The position numbers and the translations under genes are program-made. DNA of 57,063 nucleotides from Salinicola halophyticus (lineage in GTDB: Bacteria; Pseudomonadota; Gammaproteobacteria; Pseudomonadales; Halomonadaceae): positions 309,475 through 366,537 of the forward strand of contig NZ_PZJN01000001.1 in NCBI RefSeq assembly GCF_003206695.1, in the 5' to 3' direction. Below are positions 30,400 to 39,784 of this stretch, one piece after another. Numbering within the stretch: position 1 is the first letter of the stretch; every line of letters starts with the position of its first letter. Under the pieces are notes generated by a model, which searched no databases, was not told where the DNA came from, and saw only the letters and a list, made by a program, of their open reading frames with translations.

Positions 30400-30441
30400 T
30401 AGCTCGTAGCTCATAGCTCATAGCTCGTGGCTCGTGGCTCA
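30400..30441. repeat. Heptamer tandem repeat (TAGCTCR), 6 copies
   Basis: Six 7-bp units, TAGCTCG, TAGCTCA, TAGCTCA, TAGCTCG, TGGCTCG, TGGCTCA, abut the 14-bp hairpin and end 5 bp before the malic enzyme stop codon (30447). A period of 7 is not a codon multiple, and the array is non-coding. Confidence 0.88.
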
Positions 30442-30446
30442 CGACA

Positions 30447-32129
30447 TCAGATCGAACGCCGACGATACTGCCGATAGCGCGGATACCAGAAGTGACCGTG
30501 GATCGCATCCCACAACACTTCGTCGCTGGACGAAAGCGCGACACCGTCGGTCTGGGCCTGCTTGCCGACAGCGAAGGCGATCAACTGACTGATTTCGCGG
30601 ATGTCGCCCAGCGCAGGCAGCAGCGCGCCTTCACCGGTCTTGACGATCGGGGCGCTGTCGGCGAGCGCGTTGGACGCCGCCATCAGCATGTTGTCGGTGA
30701 CACGCGTCGCGTTGGCGGCGATCACGCCCAGCCCGATGCCCGGGAAGATATAGGAGTTGTTGCACTGCGCGATGGGAATCTCGCGACCGTTGATCTCCAC
30801 CGGCGGAAACGGGCTCCCCGTGGCGACCATCGCCTGACCGTTGGTCCATTCCAGCACGTCCTGCGGCACCGCCTCGACCTTGGAAGTCGGGTTGGAGAGC
30901 GGCATGACCAGCGGGTTCTCGCAGTTGGCGTTGAGCGTCTTGATCACCTCTTCGGTGAACAGGCCGCGTTGACCGGAAACACCGATCAGAATCGTCGGTT
31001 TGGCATTGCGAATCACGTCGATCAGCAGACGGACGTCGCTGTCGAAACCCAGCTTCGCCGGATCATGGGCGAGGCGCTGCTGGAAACTGTGCAGCCCTTC
31101 CATGTCGGTGGTTAGCAGGCCGTCCTTGTCGACCATGAAGACCCGCTGGCGCGCTTCGTCTTCCGACAGCCCCTCGCGGGTCATCGCGATCACGATCTGC
31201 TCGGCGATACCGCAACCGGCGGAACCGGCCCCCGCGAAAGTGATCGTCTGCTCGCTGAGCTTGACGTTCTTGGCCTTGCACGAGGCTAGCAGCGTGGCGA
31301 CTACCACCGAGGCCGTGCCCTGGATATCGTCGTTGAAGCAGCACAGCTCATCGCGATAGCGCTCCAGCAGCGGCATAGCGTTGGTCAGCGCGAAGTCCTC
31401 GAACTGCAACAGCACATTCGGCCAGCGAGCCTTCAGCGCTTCCATGAACAGGGTGATGAACTCGGCGTACTCGTCCGGCGAGACGCGCTTGTGCCGCCAG
31501 CCCATGTACATCGGATCATCGAGCAGCTTCTGGTTGTTGGTACCCACGTCCAGCGTGATCGGCAGTGTGTACGCCGGGCTGATACCGCCGCAGGCGGTGT
31601 AGAGCGAAAGCTTGCCGATCGGAATCCCCATGCCACCGATGCCCTGATCGCCCAGGCCGAGGATACGTTCACCGTCGGTCACCACGATCACCCGGACCTT
31701 GTCCTTGGTGGCACTACGCAGGATGTCGTCCATGCGGTGACGATCGGGATACGAAATGAACAGCCCGCGGTGATTGCGATAGATATTGGAGAACTCTTCG
31801 CACGCCTCACCCACCGTGGGGGTATAGATGATCGGCAGCATCTCTTCGAGATGCTCTTCCAGCAGACGGAAGAACAGCGTCTCGTTGTCGTCCTGAATCG
31901 CACGCAGATAGATGTGCTTGTCGAGATTGTTCTGACACAGCGTGTACTGGTGATAGGCGCGTTCGAGCTGCTCTTCGATGCTCTCGACGTTCTGCGGCAG
32001 CAGGCCCACCAGATTGAACTCGACCCGTTCTTCGCTGGTGAAGGCACTGCCCTTGTTGAGCAGCGGCGTCTCCAGCAGCGACGGTCCAGCGTAAGGAATA
32101 TAAAGCGGGCGCTTGGCGTGATCGGACAT
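30447..32129 (-). CDS. maeA: NAD-dependent malic enzyme (oxaloacetate-decarboxylating)
   Basis: Converts malate to pyruvate, CO2 and NADH. The 560-residue protein has the long form of the family with [18 protein letters not shown], the catalytic Tyr in [16 protein letters not shown], the substrate/metal site FEDFA and [12 protein letters not shown], and the Rossmann motif [12 protein letters not shown]. Size and N-terminus match E. coli MaeA (SfcA) rather than the NADP-dependent MaeB fusion. With acnA and alanine dehydrogenase nearby this is a central-carbon neighbourhood but not an operon. Confidence 0.95.
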   Translation of the reverse strand: MSDHAKRPLYIPYAGPSLLETPLLNKGSAFTSEERVEFNLVGLLPQNVESIEEQLERAYHQYTLCQNNLDKHIYLRAIQDDNETLFFRLLEEHLEEMLPIIYTPTVGEACEEFSNIYRNHRGLFISYPDRHRMDDILRSATKDKVRVIVVTDGERILGLGDQGIGGMGIPIGKLSLYTACGGISPAYTLPITLDVGTNNQKLLDDPMYMGWRHKRVSPDEYAEFITLFMEALKARWPNVLLQFEDFALTNAMPLLERYRDELCCFNDDIQGTASVVVATLLASCKAKNVKLSEQTITFAGAGSAGCGIAEQIVIAMTREGLSEDEARQRVFMVDKDGLLTTDMEGLHSFQQRLAHDPAKLGFDSDVRLLIDVIRNAKPTILIGVSGQRGLFTEEVIKTLNANCENPLVMPLSNPTSKVEAVPQDVLEWTNGQAMVATGSPFPPVEINGREIPIAQCNNSYIFPGIGLGVIAANATRVTDNMLMAASNALADSAPIVKTGEGALLPALGDIREISQLIAFAVGKQAQTDGVALSSSDEVLWDAIHGHFWYPRYRQYRRRSI

Positions 32130-32363
32130 GAATCGACTCTCGCGGTAACCAACGAATGAAACGCGCCTGTCGGCCGGGCGAGCTCACCGGTCGCTGGTGC
32201 AGGCCCGATGGCGCATTGTCGTTATCGTCCCGACGATTGCCTGACAACCGCAGGGACGCCTGGCCAGCCCATGGCTGGCAGAGGGCCGACCAGTATGCCA
32301 TCTGCCGCGGTCAATGGCATGTCTGCGAGGGAAACCCTTGCCAAAAGACTAACCCGGCACCAG

Positions 32364-32387
32364 AAAGCCCCACCGAAGCGGGGCTTT
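32364..32387 (-). terminator. Hairpin after the YeeE/TsuA-type gene
   Basis: Minus strand AAAGCCCCGC-TTCG-GTGGGGCTTT: a stem of about 10 bp with one G:U and a stable UUCG-type tetraloop, about 20 bp after the stop. Few T follow. Confidence 0.75.
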
Positions 32388-32407
32388 CATCGCGTATCAG
32401 TCGGCTC

Positions 32408-33622
32408 TCAGCAGCTCGCCGCGACCGGCTTCGCGGGCCCAGGGAAGAACAGCGGCCGCAGCTTGACGCCGAACATGTTGCCGGCGAACGCCGCCATCAG
32501 CCACAGCCAGCCGTGCAGACTGCCGGAGGCGATACCGCTGAAATAGGCCCCAATGTTGCAGCCGAATGCCAGACGAGCGCCGTAGCCCAGAAACAGACCG
32601 CCGATCACCGCTGCCGCGACAGAACGCAGCGGAATGCGGAAATTGGGCGCGAATCGCCCTGCCAGGGATGCCGCCAGCCCGGCGCCGAGAATGATCCCGA
32701 CGTTCATCACCGTGGTGACATCACTGAAGATACTGCTGTCGAGAGACGCCGCGCGTCCCGGATTTTGCCAGTAGCCCCAGCCAGTCACATCGCCACCGAC
32801 GGCCTGAAATGCCTGGGCGCCCCACAGCGCAAACGCCGAGGTAATTCCCCACGGGCGGCCGGCCAGCGCCAGTGTCAGGAAGTTGAGCAGCGCCAGGCCA
32901 ACCGCACCGGCGAGAATCGGCCAGGGGCCCGTCAGCCAGCGACCCGGGCCGGGCGAGACCGAGGAAGTCTGCTCCAGCTGGCCGTGACGACGTTTTTCCA
33001 TGGCGATGGTCAATGCGGCGATCGCCGCGAACAGCACCAGGCTGGCAACGATGCCACCACCGGTGCCGAAGAGATCGATCATCGAGGTCGGTTGGAAGGC
33101 CGGCAGGCTCTGCCACCAGGCAAAATGCGCCGTGCCGATCACCGAACCGACGATGAAGAACAGTAGCGTGATCAGCATGCGGGCGTTCCCGCCACCCACG
33201 GTGAACAGCGTTCCCGAAGCGCAACCGCCGCCCAGCTGCATACCCATACCAAATAGAAAAGCGCCCACGATCACCGACACACCGATCGGCGACACGAAAC
33301 CCTGCACCGGGTGACCAAACAACGTCCCCGCTCCGAGCGCCGGAAAGAACAGCACCACGGCGAGTGCCAGCATCACCATTTGCGCGCGCAGGCCACGACC
33401 ACGGCGCTCGGTGATGAACACGCGCCAGGCGGAAGTGAACCCGAACGAGGCGTGATAGAGCACAATACCCAACGCCCCGCCGACCAGCATCAGCCAGCCC
33501 TGATTGCCACCAAAAGCCAGGCCAACGGCCAGCGAACCCAGTACCAGCAGGACTGCCGCGATCCAGGCCTTCGGCGAAAGCCGTCCGATCCCCGGCGGCG
33601 ACGTGCGTGTCAGAGTCGTCAT
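32408..33622 (-). CDS. YeeE/YedE (TsuA-like) inorganic sulfur transporter
   Basis: 404 residues, about ten membrane segments in two halves, each with a conserved cysteine-containing GGGCASGTLF (Cys134) or AFGCNIGAYFSG motif. TsuA of the same family imports thiosulfate, relaying it along cysteines; other members take up sulfite-like or selenium compounds, so thiosulfate is likely but unproven. ATG 33622 (MTTLTRTSP) is preferred over an upstream TTG since AAGGAAG lies before it. No partner TusA-type gene is adjacent. Inverted repeats at 33636-33669 may control it. Confidence 0.87.
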   Translation of the reverse strand: MTTLTRTSPPGIGRLSPKAWIAAVLLVLGSLAVGLAFGGNQGWLMLVGGALGIVLYHASFGFTSAWRVFITERRGRGLRAQMVMLALAVVLFFPALGAGTLFGHPVQGFVSPIGVSVIVGAFLFGMGMQLGGGCASGTLFTVGGGNARMLITLLFFIVGSVIGTAHFAWWQSLPAFQPTSMIDLFGTGGGIVASLVLFAAIAALTIAMEKRRHGQLEQTSSVSPGPGRWLTGPWPILAGAVGLALLNFLTLALAGRPWGITSAFALWGAQAFQAVGGDVTGWGYWQNPGRAASLDSSIFSDVTTVMNVGIILGAGLAASLAGRFAPNFRIPLRSVAAAVIGGLFLGYGARLAFGCNIGAYFSGIASGSLHGWLWLMAAFAGNMFGVKLRPLFFPGPAKPVAASC

Positions 33623-33635
33623 AAGCGGAACTTCC

Positions 33636-33669
33636 TTTAGACTAAAATCGAATGGCAATACTTTAGTCT
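33636..33669. promoter_or_regulatory. Inverted repeats upstream of the YeeE/TsuA-type gene
   Basis: TTTAGACTAAA (33636-33646) is itself palindromic. Its half AGACTAAA is repeated inverted as TTTAGTCT at 33662-33669, 15 bp away. It starts 14 bp before the start codon, in the expected operator or promoter area. A repressor of the ArsR or similar type is a guess. Confidence 0.5.
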
Positions 33670-33741
33670 TTTGGTCGGGAATACGAAAACGACGAAAATG
33701 ACTTTGATTAGCTGATTTAGTTATATATCTGAATCATTCGC

Positions 33742-33768
33742 AAAAAAGCCGGCGCATTGGCCGGCTTT
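33742..33768 (-). terminator. Intrinsic terminator of trpS
   Basis: 9-bp stem AAAGCCGGC / GCCGGCTTT with a 6-nt loop; on the minus strand it runs into six T. Lies 18 bp after the trpS stop. Confidence 0.92.
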
Positions 33769-33785
33769 GCTACTTGAGCAAACGC

Positions 33786-34799
33786 TTACTGGAAGCGGCC
33801 CAACCCGACCGCGATACGCAACCTCTCCATCAGCGTATTGGCCTCGGCGCGCGCACGCTCGGCGCCCTTCGCCAGCACCTGCTCGATATGGCCAGGATCA
33901 TTCATCAACGCCTCATAGCGCTCGCGCGGCTCGCGCAGATGAGCGTTGAGATACTCGAACACCTCGTTCTTGGCGTCGCCCCAACCGATCCCTTGCTGAT
34001 AGCGCTGGCGCATGTCCGCGCTCTCCTCCACCGTCGCGAAGGCGGAATATATCTGGAACAGCGTGCAGGTATCCGGATCCTTGGGCTCGCCCGGTTCCAA
34101 CGAGTTGGTCTTGATCTTGCGCACCAGCTTGAGCAGCTTCTTCTCGCTGACGAACAGCGGAATGGTGTTGTCGTAGCTCTTCGACATCTTGCGGCCATCC
34201 AGGCCCCGCAACACCTCGACCTTCTCGTCGACGATCGCCTCGGGCAGGGTGAAATAATCGCCCTTGTAGATATGATTGAAGCGCCCCGCCATATCGCGCG
34301 CCATCTCGATATGCTGAATCTGATCCCGGCCCACCGGCACCTTGTGCGCGTTGAACATCAGGATGTCTGCCGCCATCAGCACGGGATAGCCGAACAGACC
34401 CATGGTAATGCCGCGATCGGCGTCGCTCTGGCCCACGGCCTCGTTGTCTGCCACCGCCGCCTTGTAGGCATGGGCCCGATTCATCAAGCCCTTGGCGCAG
34501 ACGCAGGAAAGCAGCCAGGTCAGCTCGGGAATCTCGTGAATATCGGACTGGCGATAGAAGATGGCGTTGTCGGTATCCAGCCCCAGCGCAAGCCAGGTGG
34601 CAGCGATCTCGAGACGCGACTGCTGAATGCGCTGCGGATCCTGCGACTTGATCAGCGCGTGCAGGTCGGCGAGAAAGTAGTAGGACTGGACGTCGGGATT
34701 CTGGCTCTCGGCGATGGCCGGCTTGATCGCGCCGACATAGTTGCCCAGATGCGGCGTACCCGTGGTGGTGATGCCGGTAAGAACGCGTCGCTTGCTCAT
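33786..34799 (-). CDS. trpS: Tryptophanyl-tRNA synthetase
   Basis: Class I synthetase charging tRNA-Trp. The 337 residues show the ATP-binding HLGN (HIGH-type, 17-20) and KMSKS (204-208) motifs and the expected length. The N-terminus MSKRRVLTGITTTGTPHLGN is typical of the bacterial family. Transcribed alone, with its own terminator. Confidence 0.97.
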   Translation of the reverse strand: MSKRRVLTGITTTGTPHLGNYVGAIKPAIAESQNPDVQSYYFLADLHALIKSQDPQRIQQSRLEIAATWLALGLDTDNAIFYRQSDIHEIPELTWLLSCVCAKGLMNRAHAYKAAVADNEAVGQSDADRGITMGLFGYPVLMAADILMFNAHKVPVGRDQIQHIEMARDMAGRFNHIYKGDYFTLPEAIVDEKVEVLRGLDGRKMSKSYDNTIPLFVSEKKLLKLVRKIKTNSLEPGEPKDPDTCTLFQIYSAFATVEESADMRQRYQQGIGWGDAKNEVFEYLNAHLREPRERYEALMNDPGHIEQVLAKGAERARAEANTLMERLRIAVGLGRFQ

Positions 34800-34908
34800 G
34801 GAGTCTTCGAATCTGTCCGGGAAATGGCATAGAGGAAAGTGGCAGTGCGGGCAGTTTACCGTGCCACCTTCCCTATAGCGAACACCCCGCTTGGGTAGAA
34901 CGCTGGTC

Positions 34909-36027
34909 TCAACCCTTCAGAATCTGCTCGGTCGAAACCACTTCCATCCCGAACGCTTGGCCGACGGCGGCGTAGGTCACCTGGCCGGCGTGGACGTTGA
35001 GGCCGCCGCGGAAATGAACATCGTCGGCCAGCGCCTGCTTCCAGCCCTTGTCGGCCAGCGCGATCACGAAGGGTAGCGTCGCATTGGTCAGCGCCTGGGT
35101 CGAGGTGCGAGCTACCGCGCCCGGCATGTTGGCAACGCAGTAATGAACGATGCCGTCGACGACGTAGCTGGGATCGGCATGGGTCGTCGGCTTGCTGGTC
35201 TCGAAGCAGCCTCCCTGGTCGATCGCCACGTCCACCAGCACGCTGCCCGGCTTCATGTCGGCGAGCATCGCGCGGCTGATCAGCTTGGGCGCGGCGGCGC
35301 CGGGCACCAGTACCGCGCCGATGATCATGTCCGACTCGCGCACGGCGACTTCCAGCGTCTCGGTGGTCGAATAGACCGTGCGGATCTGGCCCTGATAACG
35401 ATGATCGAGCACTTCCAATCGCGGCAGGGACTTGTCGAGGATCGTCACTTCGGCACCCAGGCCCAACGCCATGCGCGCAGCGTTTTCGCCGACCACGCCG
35501 CCGCCGATCACCGTCACCTTGGCTGGCGCCACGCCGGGCACGCCAGGCAGCAGAATACCGGCACCGCCCTGCGCCTTCTCCAGACTGTGGGCGCCGGCCT
35601 GAACGGCCATGCGCCCGGCGACGCGGCTCATCGGCGCCAGCAGCGGCAGACCGCCTAGCGCATCGGTAATGGTTTCGTAGGCGATGCAGGTCGCGCCGCT
35701 ATCGATCAGCCCTCGCGTCAGCGGCTCTTCGGCGGCCAGATGGAGATAGGTGAACAGCGTCTGCTGCGGGCGCAGCCGTGCGACTTCCTCCGCCTGCGGC
35801 TCCTTGACCTTGAGGATCAGGTCGGCGGCTGCCCAGAGCGCGTCGACGTCGCTCATCATCTCGGCGCCCGCTTCCCGATAGGCATCGTCCGCATAGCCGG
35901 ATCCGGTACCCGCTTCCGCCTGCACCGACACCCGGTGACCCCGAGCGATCAGCTCACGCACGCCGCCCGGCGTCAAAGCGACGCGGTATTCATGATTCTT
36001 GATTTCCTTGGGCACGCCGATATGCAT
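34909..36027 (-). CDS. ald: Alanine dehydrogenase
   Basis: NAD-dependent interconversion of L-alanine with pyruvate and ammonia. The 372-residue protein starts [20 protein letters not shown], has the active-site Arg15, Lys75 (ILKVKEP) and His96 (YLHLA), and the NAD-binding [18 protein letters not shown]. Upstream (36028-36187) is AT-richer and probably holds the promoter, but no boxes are convincing. Confidence 0.96.
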   Translation of the reverse strand: MHIGVPKEIKNHEYRVALTPGGVRELIARGHRVSVQAEAGTGSGYADDAYREAGAEMMSDVDALWAAADLILKVKEPQAEEVARLRPQQTLFTYLHLAAEEPLTRGLIDSGATCIAYETITDALGGLPLLAPMSRVAGRMAVQAGAHSLEKAQGGAGILLPGVPGVAPAKVTVIGGGVVGENAARMALGLGAEVTILDKSLPRLEVLDHRYQGQIRTVYSTTETLEVAVRESDMIIGAVLVPGAAAPKLISRAMLADMKPGSVLVDVAIDQGGCFETSKPTTHADPSYVVDGIVHYCVANMPGAVARTSTQALTNATLPFVIALADKGWKQALADDVHFRGGLNVHAGQVTYAAVGQAFGMEVVSTEQILKG

Positions 36028-36187
36028 GATGATTTCCTCGATCGCTGGTTATCATTAAAGGATCGAGCGAATTACAGCACAGCAGCAATAAAGACGGGAT
36101 AGCCGCGGATAAAAGACGAACAAGACCCGAATAACGCCCGCTCTTCGAACGAATATCCGGATTTAAAGGCAAAGACAGGAATATTTG

Positions 36188-36622
36188 CTAACCAGCGCTT
36201 ACCGCATCACCGTATACCTCGACGAATCGAGGCGGCATTCGCTTGGGCCGACCACTGGAAAGTTCGATGCAGGCGAAACGCGTGTGCGCACGAAGCAGCG
36301 TACGAGAGCTTGCGACATTGCAGAGCTGGAAACGGCGCTCCAGCGTCAGACGACCGTCGCAGGCAATGATCCACGTGGCGAGCTGGAGGCGATCATCTTC
36401 GAAGGCGGGCGCCAGATAATCCAGCTCGTGGCGATGGACGACCATGCCGCGATCGAGCGCGCGGTAGTCCTCCAGACTCAAACCGAGATGCCGGGAGTGC
36501 GCCCAGCTGGCGCGCTCGACCCAGCGCAGATACTCGGCATTGTTGACGTGCCCGTAGTGATCGATGCTCGACGCCTCGACCTGGATGTCGATCACGAACG
36601 GTGTGGGTAGATCCCAGTCCAT
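36188..36622 (-). CDS. Hotdog-fold acyl-CoA thioesterase (YbgC/4HBT type)
   Basis: 144 residues of the 4-hydroxybenzoyl-CoA thioesterase superfamily. The catalytic loop DHYGHVNNAEYLRWVERA begins at Asp21, the usual nucleophile or base position, and GMVVHRHELDYLAPAF is the typical second strand region. Start at 36622 since AGGAG is 7 nt upstream; the frame opens further upstream without support. Substrate unknown. Confidence 0.88.
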   Translation of the reverse strand: MDWDLPTPFVIDIQVEASSIDHYGHVNNAEYLRWVERASWAHSRHLGLSLEDYRALDRGMVVHRHELDYLAPAFEDDRLQLATWIIACDGRLTLERRFQLCNVASSRTLLRAHTRFACIELSSGRPKRMPPRFVEVYGDAVSAG

Positions 36623-36680
36623 GACAGTCTCCTGAGGTGGATGGGGCTGGATCGCGACCGTCTGGCCTCGATTCACGAGG

Positions 36681-37016
36681 CTAGCCAGGCATGTCGCGCG
36701 GACGAGCCTGTCCGCACTGCCAGCAGCGATCGAACACGCCGTCCAGCCGTTCGCCGCAGCCAGCGCAGCGCCATGCCGGCGCGCTCACGGCGGGACCGTC
36801 GAGCGCCTCCCGGACCAGCTGGCCCGCCTGCCATTCGGCCTCGATCGCCACCCAGACTTCCGCTTCGCACTGATCGGGAGGCAGCTCTCCTGCCCCGCCG
36901 GCCAGCGTCATGTTGCGCAACGCGGCGGAGAGACCCGCACTCTCGATCACGTTACGAACATGACTGACCAACAAGACATTGGAGTGACGAAACACGCAAA
37001 CCTGGCCGGCAGACAT
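36681..37016 (-). CDS. DUF2007-type protein with C-terminal zinc ribbon
   Basis: 111 residues. The N-terminal half resembles the small signal-transducing DUF2007 fold (VCVFRHSNVLLVSHVRNVIESAGLSAAL), while the C-terminal half has two CxxC pairs (CAGC and CWQC) forming a probable zinc ribbon. It begins 27 bp after rlmI and is likely co-transcribed with it. Function unknown. Confidence 0.78.
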   Translation of the reverse strand: MSAGQVCVFRHSNVLLVSHVRNVIESAGLSAALRNMTLAGGAGELPPDQCEAEVWVAIEAEWQAGQLVREALDGPAVSAPAWRCAGCGERLDGVFDRCWQCGQARPRDMPG

Positions 37017-37043
37017 GTCAGCGATCCCCGTCAGTGGCGTCGA

Positions 37044-38246
37044 TCAATTGTGGAAGACCCGCACGCCGAGCGCTTTCAGATAGGCCGTTTCCGGAATGGC
37101 CGGATGAATCGGGTGATCGCCGGACTGGCCGCCACGATAGAGAATCTGGCCGTGGCGGTCCTGATGACGAACCGCCCCCCGTACGCACTCGACCAGCCGC
37201 TCTTCATAGAGATGCATGGAGCAGGAGGCCGACATCAGCAGGCCATCGCGGCTCAACAGGCGCATCGCCTCGCGATTGAGTCGGGCGTAGGCGCGTTCGC
37301 CATTGGTAAGATCCTTGCGCTTCTTGATGAACGCCGGCGGATCGAGCACCACCACATCGAAACGCTCACCCTCGGCACGCAGCGCGGTCATGGCTTCGAA
37401 GACATCGCCATGACCGACGGCGACCTGCTCGTGGACACCGTTGAGCGCGGCGTTCTCGGCGACGCGATCCAGCGCTTTCTCCGACGCGTCGACACACAGC
37501 ACTTCGCTGGCACCGTGAGCCGCAGCCTGAACACCCCAACCGCCCACGTAGCTGAACAGATCCAGCACGCGCTTGCCGGCGACCAGGCCATTGAGCCAGG
37601 CGCGGTTGGCGCGGTGGTCGTAGAACCAGCCGGTCTTCTGACCGTCCAGCACCGGGGCCACGAAACGCACCCCGTTCTCTTCCAGCAGCACCTCGTCCGG
37701 CAGCTCGCCATGGACCACCGCCACCTCGGAATCGAGCTTTTCCAGACGACGCCCGCTGGAATCGTTCTTGAACACGATGGCGCGAGGCGACAGCACCTTG
37801 TCCAACGCCGAGATCACCTCGTCGCGAACCATTTCCATGCCGAGCGTGTTGAGCTGAACCACGAACACGTCGTCGAATCGATCAATGATCAACCCCGGCA
37901 ATAGATCGCCTTCGCCATGGATCAGCCGATAGAACGGCTTGGCGAACAGGCGATCACGCAGCGCCAGCGCCTGGTTGAAACGATGCACCAGTAGCGAACG
38001 GTCGAGTCGGACATTGGCATCCCGGGAGACCACTCGCGCGCAGATCAGCGAGTTCGGATTGACGTAGGCGACGCCCATCGCCTTGCCGTTGGCGGCTTCG
38101 ATGATCACCTGCGCGCCCGGCTCGAGATCCTTGAGCGGCGTCGCCTGGATATCGATCTCGTTGGAGTAGAGCCACAGATGGCCCGCCTTCAGACGTCGAT
38201 CGGCGTTCTTCTTGAGACGCAGGGTCTGGGTCACGGTTGACTCCAT
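37044..38246 (-). CDS. rlmI: 23S rRNA (cytosine-1962-C5)-methyltransferase
   Basis: 400 residues. N-terminal PUA domain (KNADRRLKAGHLWLYSNEI), a middle EEHD-like domain, then a Rossmann methyltransferase with VLDLFSYVGGWGV (cofactor site), DPPAF (motif IV) and SASCS, whose cysteine is the catalytic nucleophile. Start at 38246 (MESTVTQTLRLKKNA) has GGAG upstream; earlier in-frame codons do not resemble the family. Confidence 0.94.
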   Translation of the reverse strand: MESTVTQTLRLKKNADRRLKAGHLWLYSNEIDIQATPLKDLEPGAQVIIEAANGKAMGVAYVNPNSLICARVVSRDANVRLDRSLLVHRFNQALALRDRLFAKPFYRLIHGEGDLLPGLIIDRFDDVFVVQLNTLGMEMVRDEVISALDKVLSPRAIVFKNDSSGRRLEKLDSEVAVVHGELPDEVLLEENGVRFVAPVLDGQKTGWFYDHRANRAWLNGLVAGKRVLDLFSYVGGWGVQAAAHGASEVLCVDASEKALDRVAENAALNGVHEQVAVGHGDVFEAMTALRAEGERFDVVVLDPPAFIKKRKDLTNGERAYARLNREAMRLLSRDGLLMSASCSMHLYEERLVECVRGAVRHQDRHGQILYRGGQSGDHPIHPAIPETAYLKALGVRVFHN

Positions 38247-38459
38247 GTGCAGGGCTCCATCAGCAAGGACATCGGGAAAAGAAGTTGAAAAAAACGTTTC
38301 GAACGGGCGTCGAGAAACAGAAATCCTGGCGCATTCTAACCCGCATGCGTCCGACACCAACCCGCAGAGGCAAAATCGAATGGATTTAGAACCGATCTCG
38401 ACTCGACGGCCGAGCTTTGGGCCGGAAGGTCAGGCCTGACGCGACCAGCAAACTGCCGC

Positions 38460-39275
38460 TCAGGTCTGACAGATGGCGCAGTAAACCGTGGCGCGCTGAC
38501 CCAGCACGATATGGCGCAGCTCCAGCCCGCAGTGACGGCACGGCTCGCCGGCACGGCCGTAGACGTTGAGCCGCTGGGCAAAGTATCCCGGCTCGCCGGT
38601 GCCGCTGACGAAATCCCGCAGCGTGGTTCCGCCCTGAGTAATCGCCGCCGCCAGCACGGTCTTGATCGCCTCGGCAAGGCGCGCGAAGCGCTCGAGCGAG
38701 ACGCGCCCCGCTGCCCGGCGCGGATCGATGCCTGCCATGAACAGCGCTTCGGTAGCATAGATATTGCCCACACCCACCACCACGATGTTGTCCATGATAA
38801 AGGTCTTTACCGAGGCGCGGCGGCCCCGGGAGAGCCGATAGAGCCGCTGACCATCGAAGTCGGACGACAGCGGTTCCGGACCCAGCCGCGATAGCCGGGT
38901 ATCCAGGTCGACGCTCCCCCGCAGCCAATCGACGAAGCCGAAACGCCGCGGATCGTGGTAGCGCAGGATGGCCCCGCCCTCGAACACGACATCGACATGA
39001 TCGTGCTTCTTGGGTGGATCGCCGACGCGAGCGATACGCAGGCTGCCGGACATGCCCAGGTGCCACAGCAGGGTCCGATCCGCCAGCGGCAGCAGCAGGT
39101 ACTTGGCGCGGCGGGCAAGCTCGCCGAACTGCCCGCCGATCAGCGCCGATTCCAGGTCGCTCGGCACCGGTACGCGCAAGCTGCGATGGCGCACGATGAC
39201 CTCGACGATCTCCCGACCCTCCACGTAGGGCGCGATACCGCGGCGTGTCGTTTCGACTTCGGGAAGCTCGGGCAT
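38460..39275 (-). CDS. mutM: Formamidopyrimidine-DNA glycosylase
   Basis: Removes 8-oxoguanine and formamidopyrimidines and nicks abasic sites. The 271 residues begin with PELPEVE after the initiator Met (catalytic Pro1, Glu2), contain the helix-two-turn-helix ([17 protein letters not shown]) and end with the zinc finger CRHC...CAIC. Next to rpmG, rpmB and radC, as in E. coli. Confidence 0.97.
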   Translation of the reverse strand: MPELPEVETTRRGIAPYVEGREIVEVIVRHRSLRVPVPSDLESALIGGQFGELARRAKYLLLPLADRTLLWHLGMSGSLRIARVGDPPKKHDHVDVVFEGGAILRYHDPRRFGFVDWLRGSVDLDTRLSRLGPEPLSSDFDGQRLYRLSRGRRASVKTFIMDNIVVVGVGNIYATEALFMAGIDPRRAAGRVSLERFARLAEAIKTVLAAAITQGGTTLRDFVSGTGEPGYFAQRLNVYGRAGEPCRHCGLELRHIVLGQRATVYCAICQT

Positions 39276-39310
39276 GCTCGGATTCTCGCGTTTCAGCCAT
39301 CACAAACGAG

Positions 39311-39335
39311 AAAACCCGGTCGAGGACCGGGTTTT
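39311..39335. terminator. Intrinsic terminator after rpmG
   Basis: Perfect 11-bp stem AAAACCCGGTC / GACCGGGTTTT with a 3-nt loop between rpmG and mutM, TTTT on the minus-strand 3' side. It separates rpmBG from mutM. Confidence 0.88.
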
Positions 39336-39380
39336 CCGTACTGTCATCCAGCGCCTATTCAGCGCTGTCGGTAAGCTAGA

Positions 39381-39536
39381 TCACTTGATCTTGGCTTCCT
39401 TGTACATGACGTGCTTGCGAACAACCGGATCGTACTTCTTGAATTCAAGCTTGTCCGGAGTGTTACGCTTGTTCTTTGCCGTGGTGTAGAAGTGGCCGGT
39501 ACCGGCACTGGACACCAACTTGATCTTGTCACGCAT
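39381..39536 (-). CDS. rpmG: 50S ribosomal protein L33
   Basis: 51 residues, starting [19 protein letters not shown] and ending MYKEAKIK, a full-length L33. It lacks the CxxC zinc motifs of the C+ form, so it is the C- (zinc-free) type. It follows rpmB after 11 bp and is translated from the same message. Confidence 0.97.
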   Translation of the reverse strand: MRDKIKLVSSAGTGHFYTTAKNKRNTPDKLEFKKYDPVVRKHVMYKEAKIK

Positions 39537-39547
39537 GTCTCGACTCC

Positions 39548-39784
39548 TTAAAGGCTAGCGGCACGCTTGCGAATATCGACGAGCACCGCTTCGATGCCCT
39601 TCTTGTCAATGATGCGCATGCCTTTGGAAGACAGGCGCAGCTTGACGAATCGCTTCTCGGATTCGACCCAGAAACGATGCGTGTGCAGGTTCGGGACGAA
39701 ACGACGACGTGTCTTGCGCTGTGAGTGCGAGACGTTATTACCAGTCACCGGACGCTTACCGGTAACCTGACAAACTTGGGACAT
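39548..39784 (-). CDS. rpmB: 50S ribosomal protein L28
   Basis: 78 residues with [29 protein letters not shown] and the C-terminal [12 protein letters not shown], full length. First gene of rpmB-rpmG. The leader from the predicted promoter is about 140 nt, unusually long, which may allow regulation. Confidence 0.98.
   Translation of the reverse strand: MSQVCQVTGKRPVTGNNVSHSQRKTRRRFVPNLHTHRFWVESEKRFVKLRLSSKGMRIIDKKGIEAVLVDIRKRAASL

Larger units (their letters stand above)
29984..30446. other. Palindrome-rich region between acnA and malic enzyme gene
   Basis: 463 bp between convergent genes. In order: acnA terminator (30027-30054); a 9-bp hairpin GTGAGGGGC / GCCCCTCAC (30145-30164); partly nested inverted repeats built on GCGCAAAAGG and CGCCTTTTGCG (30230-30262); an 11-bp hairpin TTTTGCGACAT / ATGTCGCAAAA (30257-30280); a 14-bp hairpin (30366-30399); and a heptamer array (30400-30441). 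It looks like a REP- or MITE-like non-coding element. Reading frames here lack ribosome sites. Confidence 0.55.

Noticed and set aside
30121-30414. Short frames in the palindrome-rich region (both strands)
   Set aside because: They read through hairpins and the heptamer array; such translations are common artefacts of non-coding repeats.
30027-30441. Insertion sequence
   Set aside because: No transposase frame, no clear terminal inverted repeats with target duplication; only a small palindromic element is supported.
34800-34908. Terminator after alanine dehydrogenase
   Set aside because: Only a 6-8 bp inverted repeat with a loop of about 17 nt and no T-run is visible.
36028-36187. Promoter for alanine dehydrogenase
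   Set aside because: The stretch is AT-richer, but no pair of hexamers at 16-18 bp is better than chance.
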